Notes: a model not told the origin generated them from the sequence alone. A stretch of DNA of 55,271 nucleotides from CAYPLH01 sp964411505 (GCA_964411505.1 CAYPLH010000025.1:1-55271); one strand, 5' to 3'; shown: positions 27,492 to 37,076, counted from the first letter of the stretch. Numbers and translations: made by a program.

Positions 27492-29267
27492 CTATCCGCT
27501 ATCCTGTATTTTGTGCTTTTCAGAACCTGAATTTTGATTGTCTGTTAGTGTAACATACACATAATATGCTCCACATAAAAGCTCACCTTTAATATCAAAA
27601 AGCCAAGTAGTCATTTGAGTTTTTCCAGACTTTAAAGGAACATGAAAGGTAACAGCTACATCGCCTTTTGATACTAACAGGACACCATCAAACTCCTGTA
27701 TTAATAACCGTGCCTTCCTGATAGGAAGGGCTTTACCTTCAGGATAAACACCATCAACACCTTGATAAGCAGGAACTCTCTCTGACATTTTTTCTCCGGC
27801 TTCCCTTGGCCAGCGTCTTAGCTCAATCTCGTATGTTCCATTCTGCTCAACAAATATATTCCAAGGACCATTGTCTTTTATGCCTTTACGAATATGTGCT
27901 GTTTGCACAGAAGCATGAGCATAAAGCCAGTCAAGTGAAGATAGGCATATTTTTTTACTTGCGTAGTTTCCTATGCTTATATAACTAAATTCCCGGATTA
28001 GAGGTTCAGTAATATTCCACCACGTCTCATAATCTTCTCGTAGAAGGTTAAAAATTTCAGGAGTTTGGTCTGCAATGTCATTTTTCTGCCCTATGTCTAC
28101 CCCTACATTGTAAAGCTCCTTTCCACCGATGAGTCTCCATTTGCCTCGCATAACACATGAATCCCACTTTATAGGATCCCTATCATGAGGTAGATAGCAG
28201 TATTGCACAATTAATGATCGCTCCTGTAATTTATCTATCTCACCTCTAAGCAATCCAGCAAGGCTTACTCCATCAAACTTAGCCTCTTCTGTATCTTGCA
28301 GAGAGCATAAATCTATAAGTGTTGGAAGTAAATCCTGCACATGTATTAACTCATCAATATCACACGAATTTCTTAGGTTACCATTAGACCAGCGAATAAA
28401 GCATGGTACTCTGTGTCCACCTTCGTACAGACTACATTTTTTACCTCGCATTCCGGCATTGTATGTGTCAACTGCTATCTTCCCGCCATTGTCTGACATA
28501 AAGATAAATATCGTATCATTGTCAAGACCCGTTTCTATTAACATGTCCTCTAATTTCCCGATATTCTTATCAATATTTGCAATCATACCAAAGTATCTGG
28601 CTAACTCTTCGCTAAGACCTTGCTCTAGGTATGGTTTGCTATAGCACTCAGGAACAAACAGAGGTACGTGTGGTGCATTTGGGCAAATATATGCGAAAAT
28701 GGGGGTGCCATCCTTGCTACTTTTTCTAATCCATTTTATTGCTTCGTTAAACCAGATGTCAGTACAATATCCTTTATATTGTTTTACCGTTCCATTGTGT
28801 ACATACCAGTCATCGAAGTAGTCATTGTTCCAATAATCTGAAGCTGCTCCGATCATTCCTCCATTATGGTATAACGTTTCTTGAAAACCCCGATCCATCG
28901 AGCGGTGTGGGTAATTATCACCTAGGTGCCATTTTCCAAAGTGTCCCGTTCTATATCCATTTGAAGCAAAATACTCTGCCATTGTGGGGATATCTTTTCG
29001 CATGAATGTGCGACCACTGCATACATGATAAGCTCCATTAGCAAGGGCATCTCTACCGGTCATTAGTTCTCCTCTTGTGGGAGTGCACATGGGTGCAACA
29101 TGAAAATCTGTCAAGCGAATACTATTATCATAAAGTTGATCCATTCGAGGAGTGCTAAGTATCGGGTTTCCATGGCAACTCAAATCCCCGTATCCCTGAT
29201 CATCAGTTAATACAATAATAACATTTGGATTTCGGAGTTTGGTTTCATGCTTATCATCAGAACCCAT
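27492..29267 (-). CDS. Sulfatase (arylsulfatase A-like, Cys-type)
   Basis: A 591-aa sulfatase without a signal peptide. Metal ligands are in VLTDDQGYGD (Asp22, Asp23). The formylglycine site is Cys61 in CTPTRGELMTGR, matching C-x-P-x-R. GKWHLGD and SDNGG supply the further catalytic Lys/His and Asp/Asn. The Cys must be converted to formylglycine by an anSME-type maturase, which is not in this window. It lies 26 bp after the glycosidase gene, so the two act together to remove sulfate from an imported uronic-acid-containing oligosaccharide (inference). A C-terminal beta domain of about 120 aa ends the protein. Confidence 0.92.
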   Translation of the reverse strand: MGSDDKHETKLRNPNVIIVLTDDQGYGDLSCHGNPILSTPRMDQLYDNSIRLTDFHVAPMCTPTRGELMTGRDALANGAYHVCSGRTFMRKDIPTMAEYFASNGYRTGHFGKWHLGDNYPHRSMDRGFQETLYHNGGMIGAASDYWNNDYFDDWYVHNGTVKQYKGYCTDIWFNEAIKWIRKSSKDGTPIFAYICPNAPHVPLFVPECYSKPYLEQGLSEELARYFGMIANIDKNIGKLEDMLIETGLDNDTIFIFMSDNGGKIAVDTYNAGMRGKKCSLYEGGHRVPCFIRWSNGNLRNSCDIDELIHVQDLLPTLIDLCSLQDTEEAKFDGVSLAGLLRGEIDKLQERSLIVQYCYLPHDRDPIKWDSCVMRGKWRLIGGKELYNVGVDIGQKNDIADQTPEIFNLLREDYETWWNITEPLIREFSYISIGNYASKKICLSSLDWLYAHASVQTAHIRKGIKDNGPWNIFVEQNGTYEIELRRWPREAGEKMSERVPAYQGVDGVYPEGKALPIRKARLLIQEFDGVLLVSKGDVAVTFHVPLKSGKTQMTTWLFDIKGELLCGAYYVYVTLTDNQNSGSEKHKIQDSG

Positions 29268-29293
29268 ATTAACAAATCCTCCCTCACCTTTTT

Positions 29294-31087
29294 TTATTCA
29301 GACAGCTTAAGTTCCTCAAGCAACGCAAGCGCAAAAAAACCAGAGGCATAAAAGCATGAAAGAGTGAACCACGGTCTGTATACAACTGCTGATTGTGGAT
29401 TAGCGCCTGCAATCCCTCCAATAATCTCAGGCTCTCCTTTTTTAATCTGATTTTCCATACACCAGCACAGCGCTTTTCGTGCTGTATTTAGATGCTGTTT
29501 ACCTTGTGTGTAACCATACAGACGGTAAAAGAGCATAGACCACAACGGTGTTCCTTTATCATCCAACCCTGATTGTTCAGTAGTTTTATTCAATTGATAG
29601 TTCCAAGAACCATCGGGATTCTGAGTATTCATCAAGTAGTTCGCCATATCACAAGCAAGATTTAGATAGTGAGAATTTTTGCTGAAGTTGTACGTAGATA
29701 GTAACCCCTCCATTGCCCAACCAAGTCCTCGCGTCATAAAAATGCATTCATCAGTATCATCTTTTTCCCGATAATAAGCACGCTCCCATAATCCATCCTC
29801 ACGTTGAAACTTTCGTAAGTGGTTATCCATATAATGTATTCCTAATTCTCTATATTTTTCATCTCCGGTAAGATAAAAAAGCTCATCAAATGCTTTTACC
29901 CCAAAACCCGATTCATCTAATGTATGTTTGGACCATTCCCCTTCCTCAGGCCAGAAATCTTGAGGGGGTATTGGATCCTTTTCCATTAAACGTTCGGTCG
30001 TTTTTGCGTATAAAAGCGATGCATCATAGAAGCGTTTATCACCTGTTCTTCTATAAAGCTCGCACCATGCCCATCCGCATAAGAATCCAGAATCAGCAGC
30101 AGCATTAACTCGCAGGCGGCTGCCGGTTGGCATATAAGGATTTGGATCCCAACGTGCTGTAGATAGCCCATCAGTTTCGTTTCCTGGACTGCGCACTATG
30201 CCGAGTAATGAAGCTATGCCTGCTTTGTATGCAGTTTCAAGCAAAATATCTTTCGGAAAGGATTCACTAATCAGTGGCAAATCGGAACATTCAAGTAATG
30301 CACGTATTGCGGGTGCCCAACCCCATATCCATCCAGGCAAGCGGTAGGTTTTAGCATCCAAATCGTAGAAGAGGTAAAAACCTCCATTAAATGGGCTGTT
30401 CGAAGACTCAATTTTACTGTTAAGAATATACCTGATACTTTGTTTGAGAGCTAATTGAAGGCGTTCACACGAAATATCCGATGACCCATATGCTCTTACA
30501 TTATGCTTTTCATGTTCTTCCCTTACCGATGCAGTCCCAATAAGCTTATAATCTTTCCCTGTACTGTAATAAGCAGTAATTTCACCCTCCCATACTGTGG
30601 AAAGCAATAAAATCTCAGTGGTGATCCTACGTGTTGTATATAGTGGAACCGGAATACGCAGACAAAGATAAAAATCTTTTAATTTAAAATTTTTGTCTTT
30701 AACAAACAGATTGTTTTCCCATTCAAGAAGTTTATGGGATGGTATTTCTATTGTTGGGTTTGTTCTGTTAAAGTCCGGCCAAAGGCTGGCGTTAAATGAA
30801 AACTCTGACTCAGAATAATTTTTATCTGAGTTAAACAAGACCTTTGCTGATAGAAGTGGTTTGATTTTAAGATCTACCACAGGAAAATAGATTTCTCCCT
30901 TATACTCGTGTTTAACATCATTCATCAGTTGTTCCTTCGGCTGATTTTGCGAGACATCAGAAAAACAGCTAATATTTCTATTGCGGCTGCTTCTTATCTC
31001 AAGCAATATTTCATTTGTCTGTTCAGGGTATTCTACAGATAAATCCAGTACATTTTTGATTTTTACCACATTTATTGATCGAGGCAT
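29294..31087 (-). CDS. Six-hairpin glycosidase, GH88/GH105-like unsaturated uronyl hydrolase
   Basis: A 597-aa protein without a signal peptide. The first 240 or so residues are a beta-rich domain of unknown type. From about 245 on, repeated helical hairpins give an (alpha/alpha)6 barrel: RVNAAADSGFLCGWAWCELY, TLDESGFGVKAFDELFYLTG, REDGLWERAYYREKD, MTRGLGWAMEGLLSTYNF and NPDGSWNY. The pattern fits enzymes that remove 4,5-unsaturated uronic acid from oligosaccharides made by polysaccharide lyases. The exact GH family is uncertain. First gene of a two-gene operon with the sulfatase, under the 42-bp element. Confidence 0.75.
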   Translation of the reverse strand: MPRSINVVKIKNVLDLSVEYPEQTNEILLEIRSSRNRNISCFSDVSQNQPKEQLMNDVKHEYKGEIYFPVVDLKIKPLLSAKVLFNSDKNYSESEFSFNASLWPDFNRTNPTIEIPSHKLLEWENNLFVKDKNFKLKDFYLCLRIPVPLYTTRRITTEILLLSTVWEGEITAYYSTGKDYKLIGTASVREEHEKHNVRAYGSSDISCERLQLALKQSIRYILNSKIESSNSPFNGGFYLFYDLDAKTYRLPGWIWGWAPAIRALLECSDLPLISESFPKDILLETAYKAGIASLLGIVRSPGNETDGLSTARWDPNPYMPTGSRLRVNAAADSGFLCGWAWCELYRRTGDKRFYDASLLYAKTTERLMEKDPIPPQDFWPEEGEWSKHTLDESGFGVKAFDELFYLTGDEKYRELGIHYMDNHLRKFQREDGLWERAYYREKDDTDECIFMTRGLGWAMEGLLSTYNFSKNSHYLNLACDMANYLMNTQNPDGSWNYQLNKTTEQSGLDDKGTPLWSMLFYRLYGYTQGKQHLNTARKALCWCMENQIKKGEPEIIGGIAGANPQSAVVYRPWFTLSCFYASGFFALALLEELKLSE

Positions 31088-31190
31088 TTAACCCATCCTT
31101 TCCCAATAGTGCCAGATAACTTAAGTTTTTAAAGAGTTATAGTTCTCAAAAGTAATATCCATACTATTGAATCCACATTTTACTACATAG

Positions 31191-31256
31191 ATTATAAAGC
31201 ATCATATGTTTGTTAACAATGAGGTTTATTTACGGAAACACTGTGGTTATTTTATG
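31191..31256 (-). promoter_or_regulatory. Promoter and 42-bp operator-like element of the glycosidase-sulfatase operon
   Basis: The element at 31215-31256 matches 23663-23704 in 34 of 42 positions. It is again followed by 18 bp and TATAAT (31191-31196), with TTGTTA as -35 17 bp from the -10. The REP-derived MITE begins only 5 bp upstream at 31262, so the insertion just spared the site. Confidence 0.75.
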
Positions 31257-31261
31257 ATGTG

Positions 31262-31447
31262 TAAGACAGGGGACGGTTCTGTGTCTTATTATTCCCACCT
31301 CTCCACAATACCCCTGCGTATGCACATTAATTAATTACTTATTTATTATCATCCTTAAACTATTTACAACTACAACTATCATTTTAAACGCTCAAACTGT
31401 CACACGCTCAACACAAATAATAAGACACAGAACCGTCCCCTGTCTTA
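31262..31447. mobile_element. REP/RAYT-derived MITE, copy 2
   Basis: Nearly identical to 15472-15651, with the same inverted ends (TAAGACAGGGGACGGTTCTG and complement). The terminal TTA at 31445-31447 forms the stop codon of the neighbouring ABC-2 permease gene on the minus strand. Confidence 0.8.
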
Positions 31448-32221
31448 GGATCCCGTTGACTTATAGTGTCTTAAACCAAATCTCCAGAAAAAATAACAAG
31501 GAGCAAGAAACAAAACTCCGCCAAGTGGTAGTAACATATAAATATGGTTACTCGTTCTTCCTATCAGGTATATGAATGGGTAGTATTGGACAAGAGCCAA
31601 AGGAACAACATAAGTAAAAAATTTTAGTATCCCCTCGCCATAAATTGACAGTGGGTATGTACCAAATTCACGCCCTCCATCTGTGAATATATTAATAAAT
31701 TCCAATCCCTCAGTAGTAAAAAAGCAAAGGCTTGCATAAATAACAAATAAGCCAGAAAACAAGCAAAAACCACCTGCTATCATCAAGATTAATGTAATGA
31801 TTTTGTCAATTGTCCAATCAACTCCGCTTGATGGGATCGCATATGCAAATACTACAACAGCCTGCATTAACCGACCAATTCGTGTGAATTCGGTTTTGGA
31901 GGCTAGCACCTGAAAAATCTCATTCCTTGGTCGAACCATGATTCTGTCGAACACTCCGTTTGATATAGTACGGTTAAAGGCATCAAACCCTCGTACAAAA
32001 CATTCTGCCAGTGAAAAAGATGCAAGTATAATTGCAAAGCAAAGCAAAACCTCATTATAGGTGAAGCCTTGGACACTGTTAAACCGTTGGAACATGAAAT
32101 ATATACTTAAGAACACTGAAAATGACACCAGAAATTGTCCGAGCATAGTCATAAAGAACGACGCTTTGTATTGCATTTGCGACCGCAGTATTATTGACAA
32201 GTATCTAGTATATAACCTCAT
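31445..32221 (-). CDS. ABC-2 type permease (COG3694-like)
   Basis: A 258-aa membrane protein with six predicted helices. The true start is ATG 32221, with AAGGGGG just upstream and only 2 bp after the preceding gene's stop; the frame extends to 32272 but that part overlaps. Signature residues include SNGVFDRIMVRPRNEIFQVLASK, the cytoplasmic coupling loop typical of this family, and the C-terminus RHYKSTGS. The stop codon belongs to the MITE, yet the family's usual end is preserved. Third gene of a three-gene ABC-2 exporter operon. Confidence 0.85.
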   Translation of the reverse strand: MRLYTRYLSIILRSQMQYKASFFMTMLGQFLVSFSVFLSIYFMFQRFNSVQGFTYNEVLLCFAIILASFSLAECFVRGFDAFNRTISNGVFDRIMVRPRNEIFQVLASKTEFTRIGRLMQAVVVFAYAIPSSGVDWTIDKIITLILMIAGGFCLFSGLFVIYASLCFFTTEGLEFINIFTDGGREFGTYPLSIYGEGILKFFTYVVPLALVQYYPFIYLIGRTSNHIYMLLPLGGVLFLAPCYFFWRFGLRHYKSTGS

Positions 32222-32223
32222 AG

Positions 32224-33027
32224 CTATCCCCCTTGCACCACCACTTTTTTCAAAGCATTTTTCATTAAACATTTACCTAATACAAACAACCCAATAACCC
32301 AAATTATTTGCAGAATAATTTTATTAATCACTTCTGTGCCAGTAAGGAATCCTGTATATATTAAGAACGGTGTGTTCTGCATAGAAGCAAAGGGCAAAAG
32401 CTCGATAACTTTTCGCAATCCATCCGGTAAAAACGGCAATGGAATAATGGCTCCTGAAAGCAGCTCTGTCAATGAAACCGCCAATATACGTATTCCCATG
32501 GGCGAAATAGTGTAAAATGCAGATATGTAAATTAGCATGTTAAAGGCAACCATAATTAAAAATCCAAATAATACTGATAGTATAAACAAAAATGCAGCTT
32601 TGCTACTTATGGGGAGTGTAATTCCAAAGGGTGAGGGCAAGAACACACATACTAAAAGAATGGGCATAGAACGCAGCACCACTTTTGAGAGTCTAACCGC
32701 CACGTTTCTGACAAACCACATGTAATATGTATCTGTTGGTCTACAAAGCTCATAAGCTATATTCCCGCTAGTTATGGTTTCGAATATTTCATTTTCAAAG
32801 AACCATGCCATAAACAGCGCTAAAAGGGCTTGCTGCAGCCAAATGTATGAGCTAAGCTGTGAAAAGCTCATCGGAAAGGAACTACTTTCGCTCTTGTAAA
32901 ATGCCCAAAACATTAATAGTGTCATAAAACCCCAAGCAAATTGTGTAAAGATTCCGGCATATGCGGCAGCACGATATTGTAGCCCGTTAATAAATCGTAT
33001 TCTAAAAAAAGATGCATATTTTTTCAT
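32224..33027 (-). CDS. ABC-2 type permease (COG4587-like)
   Basis: A 267-aa membrane protein with six predicted helices, starting MKKYASFFRIRFINGLQYRAAA. The coupling loop is TSGNIAYELCRPTDTYYMWF, matching the paralogue's NGVFDRIMVRPRNE. It overlaps the ATPase gene by 4 bp and is followed immediately by the second permease. The two permeases and the ATPase form one exporter of unknown substrate; related systems are linked to drug, antibiotic or lipid export. Confidence 0.85.
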   Translation of the reverse strand: MKKYASFFRIRFINGLQYRAAAYAGIFTQFAWGFMTLLMFWAFYKSESSSFPMSFSQLSSYIWLQQALLALFMAWFFENEIFETITSGNIAYELCRPTDTYYMWFVRNVAVRLSKVVLRSMPILLVCVFLPSPFGITLPISSKAAFLFILSVLFGFLIMVAFNMLIYISAFYTISPMGIRILAVSLTELLSGAIIPLPFLPDGLRKVIELLPFASMQNTPFLIYTGFLTGTEVINKIILQIIWVIGLFVLGKCLMKNALKKVVVQGG

Positions 33028-33998
33028 ATATGATACTCCTCGTAAAGAGATACTACCATTTCTTCAGCTGTTGCACCTGCAACTGAGATGTCGGTTACTT
33101 CAAGATTTTTTGAAATTGCAGCAATGGCATCGGATACTGATATCACATTTGTGTCTACAGCAATGACCGCTCTGCCTTGGAGGCTATTAACCAAAGATAA
33201 ACCGTCGCTCAAGTAAAGCGATCCACTAGCATACTCTACTGTAATCTTCTTCTGCCCTTTATATCGCCTCTTTAGCGCTTCAAGATCACCATCAAGCAAG
33301 ATCTTGCCTTTTCCAATCAGAATTATCCTTTTAGTCAAAGCCTCTATGTCCTGCATATCATGAGTCGTAAGTATTACTGTGGTTTTTTCTTCTTTATTTA
33401 GCTTTTCTATAAAACTCCGAACTGCAATTTTAGAAACAGCGTCCAGACCGATAGTAGGCTCATCCAAAAACAAAATCCGTGGGCTATGTAAAAGTGACGC
33501 AGCAATTTCACAGCGCATACGCTGTCCTAAAGACAACTGCCTTGCAGGGGTTCTTATAATTTCTTCTATATGAAGTAGCGTAACAAGCTTTTCAAAATTC
33601 CCTTTATATACTTTTTCATCAATTTTGTAGATGTCCCGCAGTAATTCGAAGCTGTCAACCACAGGCACATCCCACCAAAGCTGTGAGCGCTGACCGAAGA
33701 CAACACCAATCTCATTAACATGTTTGATTCTATCTTTCCAGGGTACTCTGCCATTTATTACACATGATCCGCTTTCAGGAGATAATATACCACACATGAT
33801 TTTAATGGTACTACTTTTGCCAGCTCCATTTGGTCCAATGTAGCCTACCATTTCACCGTCATTTATTTTAAAAGAGACATTATCAAGTGCTTTTATATAG
33901 TCATATTCCTTGGTAAGCATTGCTGTAAGAGCTTCTTTAAAACCTGCGTTTCTTTTTGAAACCTTAAAGGTTTTGCAAATAGCTTGAAGTTCAATCAC
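33024..33998 (-). CDS. ABC transporter ATP-binding protein (COG4586-like)
   Basis: A 324-aa ATPase. Walker A is GPNGAGKSS, the Q-loop is in VVFGQRSQLWWDVPV, the signature is LSLGQRMRCE, Walker B is ILFLDEPTIGLD, and the H-loop is TTHDM. I start at the GTG at 33998, which has AGGAGG eight bases upstream; the frame's earlier start at 34052 adds 18 unlikely residues. First gene of the three-gene exporter operon. The C-terminal 80 residues are the family's regulatory domain. Confidence 0.9.
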   Translation of the reverse strand: MIELQAICKTFKVSKRNAGFKEALTAMLTKEYDYIKALDNVSFKINDGEMVGYIGPNGAGKSSTIKIMCGILSPESGSCVINGRVPWKDRIKHVNEIGVVFGQRSQLWWDVPVVDSFELLRDIYKIDEKVYKGNFEKLVTLLHIEEIIRTPARQLSLGQRMRCEIAASLLHSPRILFLDEPTIGLDAVSKIAVRSFIEKLNKEEKTTVILTTHDMQDIEALTKRIILIGKGKILLDGDLEALKRRYKGQKKITVEYASGSLYLSDGLSLVNSLQGRAVIAVDTNVISVSDAIAAISKNLEVTDISVAGATAEEMVVSLYEEYHI

Positions 33999-34108
33999 TA
34001 TATTGTCCTCCTGCAAAAATTTGGTACCGTAAACTATAATTTTATCCCACATGTATTATTCTTGTCAAATAATTTTTAGGAAATCCAGCGGGGTATCCAG
34101 CGGGAATA

Positions 34109-34195
34109 GTGTCTATTCAGAGGTAGCTCAAACATATTAACTGAAGAATCATCTCTAATACAGCTAGTTACAGCGAGGCTTAGGAAAACACAATA
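34109..34195. mobile_element. MITE copy C, partial and diverged
   Basis: Begins GTGTCTATTCAG and follows the layout of the element at 6804 (the CTAATACAGCTAGTTACAGC and GGCTTAGGAAAAC blocks), then diverges. The right end is missing. It lies between the exporter operon and the Ca2+ ATPase gene's 3' end. Confidence 0.6.
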
Positions 34196-34224
34196 TCAAT
34201 TAGCGAAGGCGTAGCTTCTCTATC

Positions 34225-36873
34225 TCAGTCCCTCCGACTCACCAACTTTATAACTTCCACAATAGGAATAATAGAAAAAGAAGCTATAATGACGATGAAC
34301 CATTGTTCAAAATTAAGGTGTTGTACTCTGAAGATCTCATTAAGCTGTGGTACAATAATAACTATTACCTGCAAAAGTCCTGCAAACAACAAAGCGCCAA
34401 TCAGATACATGTTTGAGAAAAGGCTTTTTGTGACAACCGATCTGTTTCCTGTGCGAACGTTGAATACATGCGTCAACTGGATCAGCCCAAGTGTAGCAAA
34501 AGCCATTGTTACAGCTATATCCGAGCCAAAGTTAACACGAGCGATATAGTAAGTTAAAAGGGTAATAGCCCCTTCGAGTATACCTTGATATATAATATTT
34601 ATACCATATCCTTCAGAAAAAACACTTTGGTTTGCCATGCGAGGTTTTTCAGACATAACATCCCGATCAGGCTTCTCCATACCAAGTGCAAGTGCAGGAA
34701 AAGTATCTGTAACAAGGTTTATCCAGAGTATATGAATTGGAAAAAGTATTTTCCAATGGAGCATTGTTGCAACAAATAATGTGATTATTTCTCCTGTATT
34801 TGCTGATAACAGGTACTGTACTACCTTTCTTATGTTGCTGTAAATTGTTCTGCCTTCCCTAACTGCATCAACTATAGTTGCAAAATTATCGTCGGTAAGT
34901 ACCATGTCAGACACTCCTTTTGCAACATCGGTACCGGTTATTCCCATACCAATACCTATATCTGCTACTTTAAGTGCAGGAGCATCATTTACTCCGTCTC
35001 CAGTCATAGCAACAGTCTTGCCTTTTTTCTTCCATGCTTTTACTATCCTCACTTTGTGTTCGGGAGATACCCGGGCATAAACAGAGTATTTTTCCACACT
35101 GCTTTCAAAATCAGCATCACTGATTGCGCTTAATTCCCTACCGGTTATTACTGCGTTTTCATCACTTAGAATATCAAGCTCTTTAGCTATTGCAAGTGCA
35201 GTATCCTTGTGGTCTCCGGTAATCATTACAGGTCGGATCCCAGCTTTTTTGCATACTTTGACTGCGTCCTTAACCTCTTCTCTTGGCGGGTCAATCATGC
35301 CGACCAGTGCTACAAGTGTAAGGTCATTTTCTGTGCTTTCAGTTGTAAGTACTTCCGGATGCTCAAAATTGTCCTTGTATGCAATGGCAAGTACACGAAG
35401 GGCAGCACTTGCCATTTTAGAATTAGCTTCTTGAAAGTTTGAAGCGTACTCTTTAGTTAACGGTTTGATTTCATCCTTGATAAGTACATGGCTGCACCGG
35501 CCAATCAACACATCAGGAGCTCCCTTAGTAAGAATACGATTTCCCTCTTCAACCAGATTCAATGTAGTCATTAGTTTCCGTTCAGAATCAAAAGGTATCT
35601 CATTTTTGCGAGGATATTTATTATCCATCTCATTTTTATTGAAACCTTTGGTAAGCGCAAAAGATACTAGTGCTGTTTCAGTAGGATCTCCAAGGACTTT
35701 GGATGATCCATGTTCAAGTTTTGAGTCGTTGCAAAGAGTTAATGCCTGCAATAATATTTTGGAGCTTTTGCTATCTATATCAAATTCATTGTCGTCTATA
35801 ACATTTTCATCAACAAAGATTTGCTTGACTGTCATTTTGTTTTGTGTAAGCGTTCCGGTTTTATCTGAACAAATAATCTGAGTACTCCCCAAAGTTTCTA
35901 CAGCAGGAAGTTTCCTGACAATAGTATTTTTCTTTGCCATCCTCTGAACACCCAATGCCAGTACAATTGTCACAACAGCAGGTAACCCTTCTGGTATAGC
36001 TGCAACTGCAAGGCTTACAGCTGTGAGGAACATGTCAAGGTAAGTTCTGCCACCAACTACTCCTACAATAAATATTACAACAGCCACCGCAAGGATGGCA
36101 AAGGTAAGGTATTTCCCCAGTTCTGCAAGTTTTTTTTGCAGGGGTGTCTGCTCAGTTTCTCTTGCAGAAAGGTAAACTGCTATTTTACCAACTTCAGTAT
36201 TCATTCCTGTACTAACTGCAATACCGCTTCCACGTCCATAGGTTACCACACTGCTGGTGTAGGCCATATTACGCCTATCACCGATGACAATATCTTCCTT
36301 GTCGATTTTGTCTATTGATTTTTCTACAGGTACTGATTCTCCGGTTAGCGCAGCCTCTTCAATTTTCAGATTGGAGGACTCAATAAGCCTTAAATCAGCC
36401 GGTATATAGTTACCGGCTTCAAGGATTACTATATCGCCTGGTACAACTTCAGATGCCTTGATCTGTTTTACATCACCACCTCTTTTAACTTTGGTAAAAG
36501 GTGCGGACATTTTTTTCAGAGCCTCAAGAGCTTTTTCGGCTTTGCTTTCCTGCATTACTCCAAGAACCGCATTGATAATCACTACTGCAAGTATTATAAC
36601 CGTGTCAGTAATTTCACCCATGAAACCTGAAATAGCAGCAGCTACCAGAAGGATTATTATCATTAAATCTTTAAATTGGTCCAAAAACTTTGCAGCTAGT
36701 GAGCGGCTTTTTTCTTCCTTCAGTTCGTTTCTACCATAAATAGCAACTCTTTTTAAAGCCTCTTTTTCTTCTAATCCGTCTGATGAAACACTCAAAGCTT
36801 CATATGTTTCATCAACTGTTAAAGTGTGAAAAAGTTTGATTTCTGAAAATTTCCTATTATCCATTGTGTCCAC
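34225..36873 (-). CDS. P-type Ca2+-transporting ATPase (PMR1/PacL-type)
   Basis: An 882-aa P2A-type pump in the cytoplasmic membrane. TGES (177-180) marks the actuator domain, the phosphorylated Asp337 is in DKTGT, and GDGVNDAPALK is the hinge motif. The calcium-site residues in M4 are PEGLP (294-298), and NLVTDTFPALALG lies in M6. This combination indicates Ca2+ (or Mn2+) efflux. Full length with ten predicted helices. It stands on its own transcript, next to the CDF transporter gene on the same strand. Confidence 0.9.
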   Translation of the reverse strand: MDTMDNRKFSEIKLFHTLTVDETYEALSVSSDGLEEKEALKRVAIYGRNELKEEKSRSLAAKFLDQFKDLMIIILLVAAAISGFMGEITDTVIILAVVIINAVLGVMQESKAEKALEALKKMSAPFTKVKRGGDVKQIKASEVVPGDIVILEAGNYIPADLRLIESSNLKIEEAALTGESVPVEKSIDKIDKEDIVIGDRRNMAYTSSVVTYGRGSGIAVSTGMNTEVGKIAVYLSARETEQTPLQKKLAELGKYLTFAILAVAVVIFIVGVVGGRTYLDMFLTAVSLAVAAIPEGLPAVVTIVLALGVQRMAKKNTIVRKLPAVETLGSTQIICSDKTGTLTQNKMTVKQIFVDENVIDDNEFDIDSKSSKILLQALTLCNDSKLEHGSSKVLGDPTETALVSFALTKGFNKNEMDNKYPRKNEIPFDSERKLMTTLNLVEEGNRILTKGAPDVLIGRCSHVLIKDEIKPLTKEYASNFQEANSKMASAALRVLAIAYKDNFEHPEVLTTESTENDLTLVALVGMIDPPREEVKDAVKVCKKAGIRPVMITGDHKDTALAIAKELDILSDENAVITGRELSAISDADFESSVEKYSVYARVSPEHKVRIVKAWKKKGKTVAMTGDGVNDAPALKVADIGIGMGITGTDVAKGVSDMVLTDDNFATIVDAVREGRTIYSNIRKVVQYLLSANTGEIITLFVATMLHWKILFPIHILWINLVTDTFPALALGMEKPDRDVMSEKPRMANQSVFSEGYGINIIYQGILEGAITLLTYYIARVNFGSDIAVTMAFATLGLIQLTHVFNVRTGNRSVVTKSLFSNMYLIGALLFAGLLQVIVIIVPQLNEIFRVQHLNFEQWFIVIIASFSIIPIVEVIKLVSRRD

Positions 36874-37004
36874 TCCCTCTGAATTATTATTACCTAATAT
36901 ATTATGATTATCTCCCGCCAGTAAGTTTTCCTTTCCCGATTTTATGCGAAAACACTGAATGTAAACTCATAGGGATTGGAGATTTCTCTTCAATAGTGGT
37001 TGAT

Positions 37005-37049
37005 GAAAAAATAGCCTTCAAACCTACTTCAATTAGGCAGTTTGAAGGC
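37005..37049 (-). terminator. Intrinsic terminator of the CDF gene
   Basis: GCCTTCAAAC (37014-37023) pairs perfectly with GTTTGAAGGC (37040-37049). On the minus strand it is followed by TATTTTTTC. It lies 28 bp past the CDF stop, before the Ca2+ ATPase gene. Confidence 0.85.
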
Positions 37050-37076
37050 TTATTGTTTTGCCAAGAATACATTATG

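Noticed and set aside
33999..34052. N-terminal extension of the ABC ATPase
   Set aside because: The AGGAGG site sits eight bases before GTG 33998, inside the supposed extension, and homologous proteins start there.
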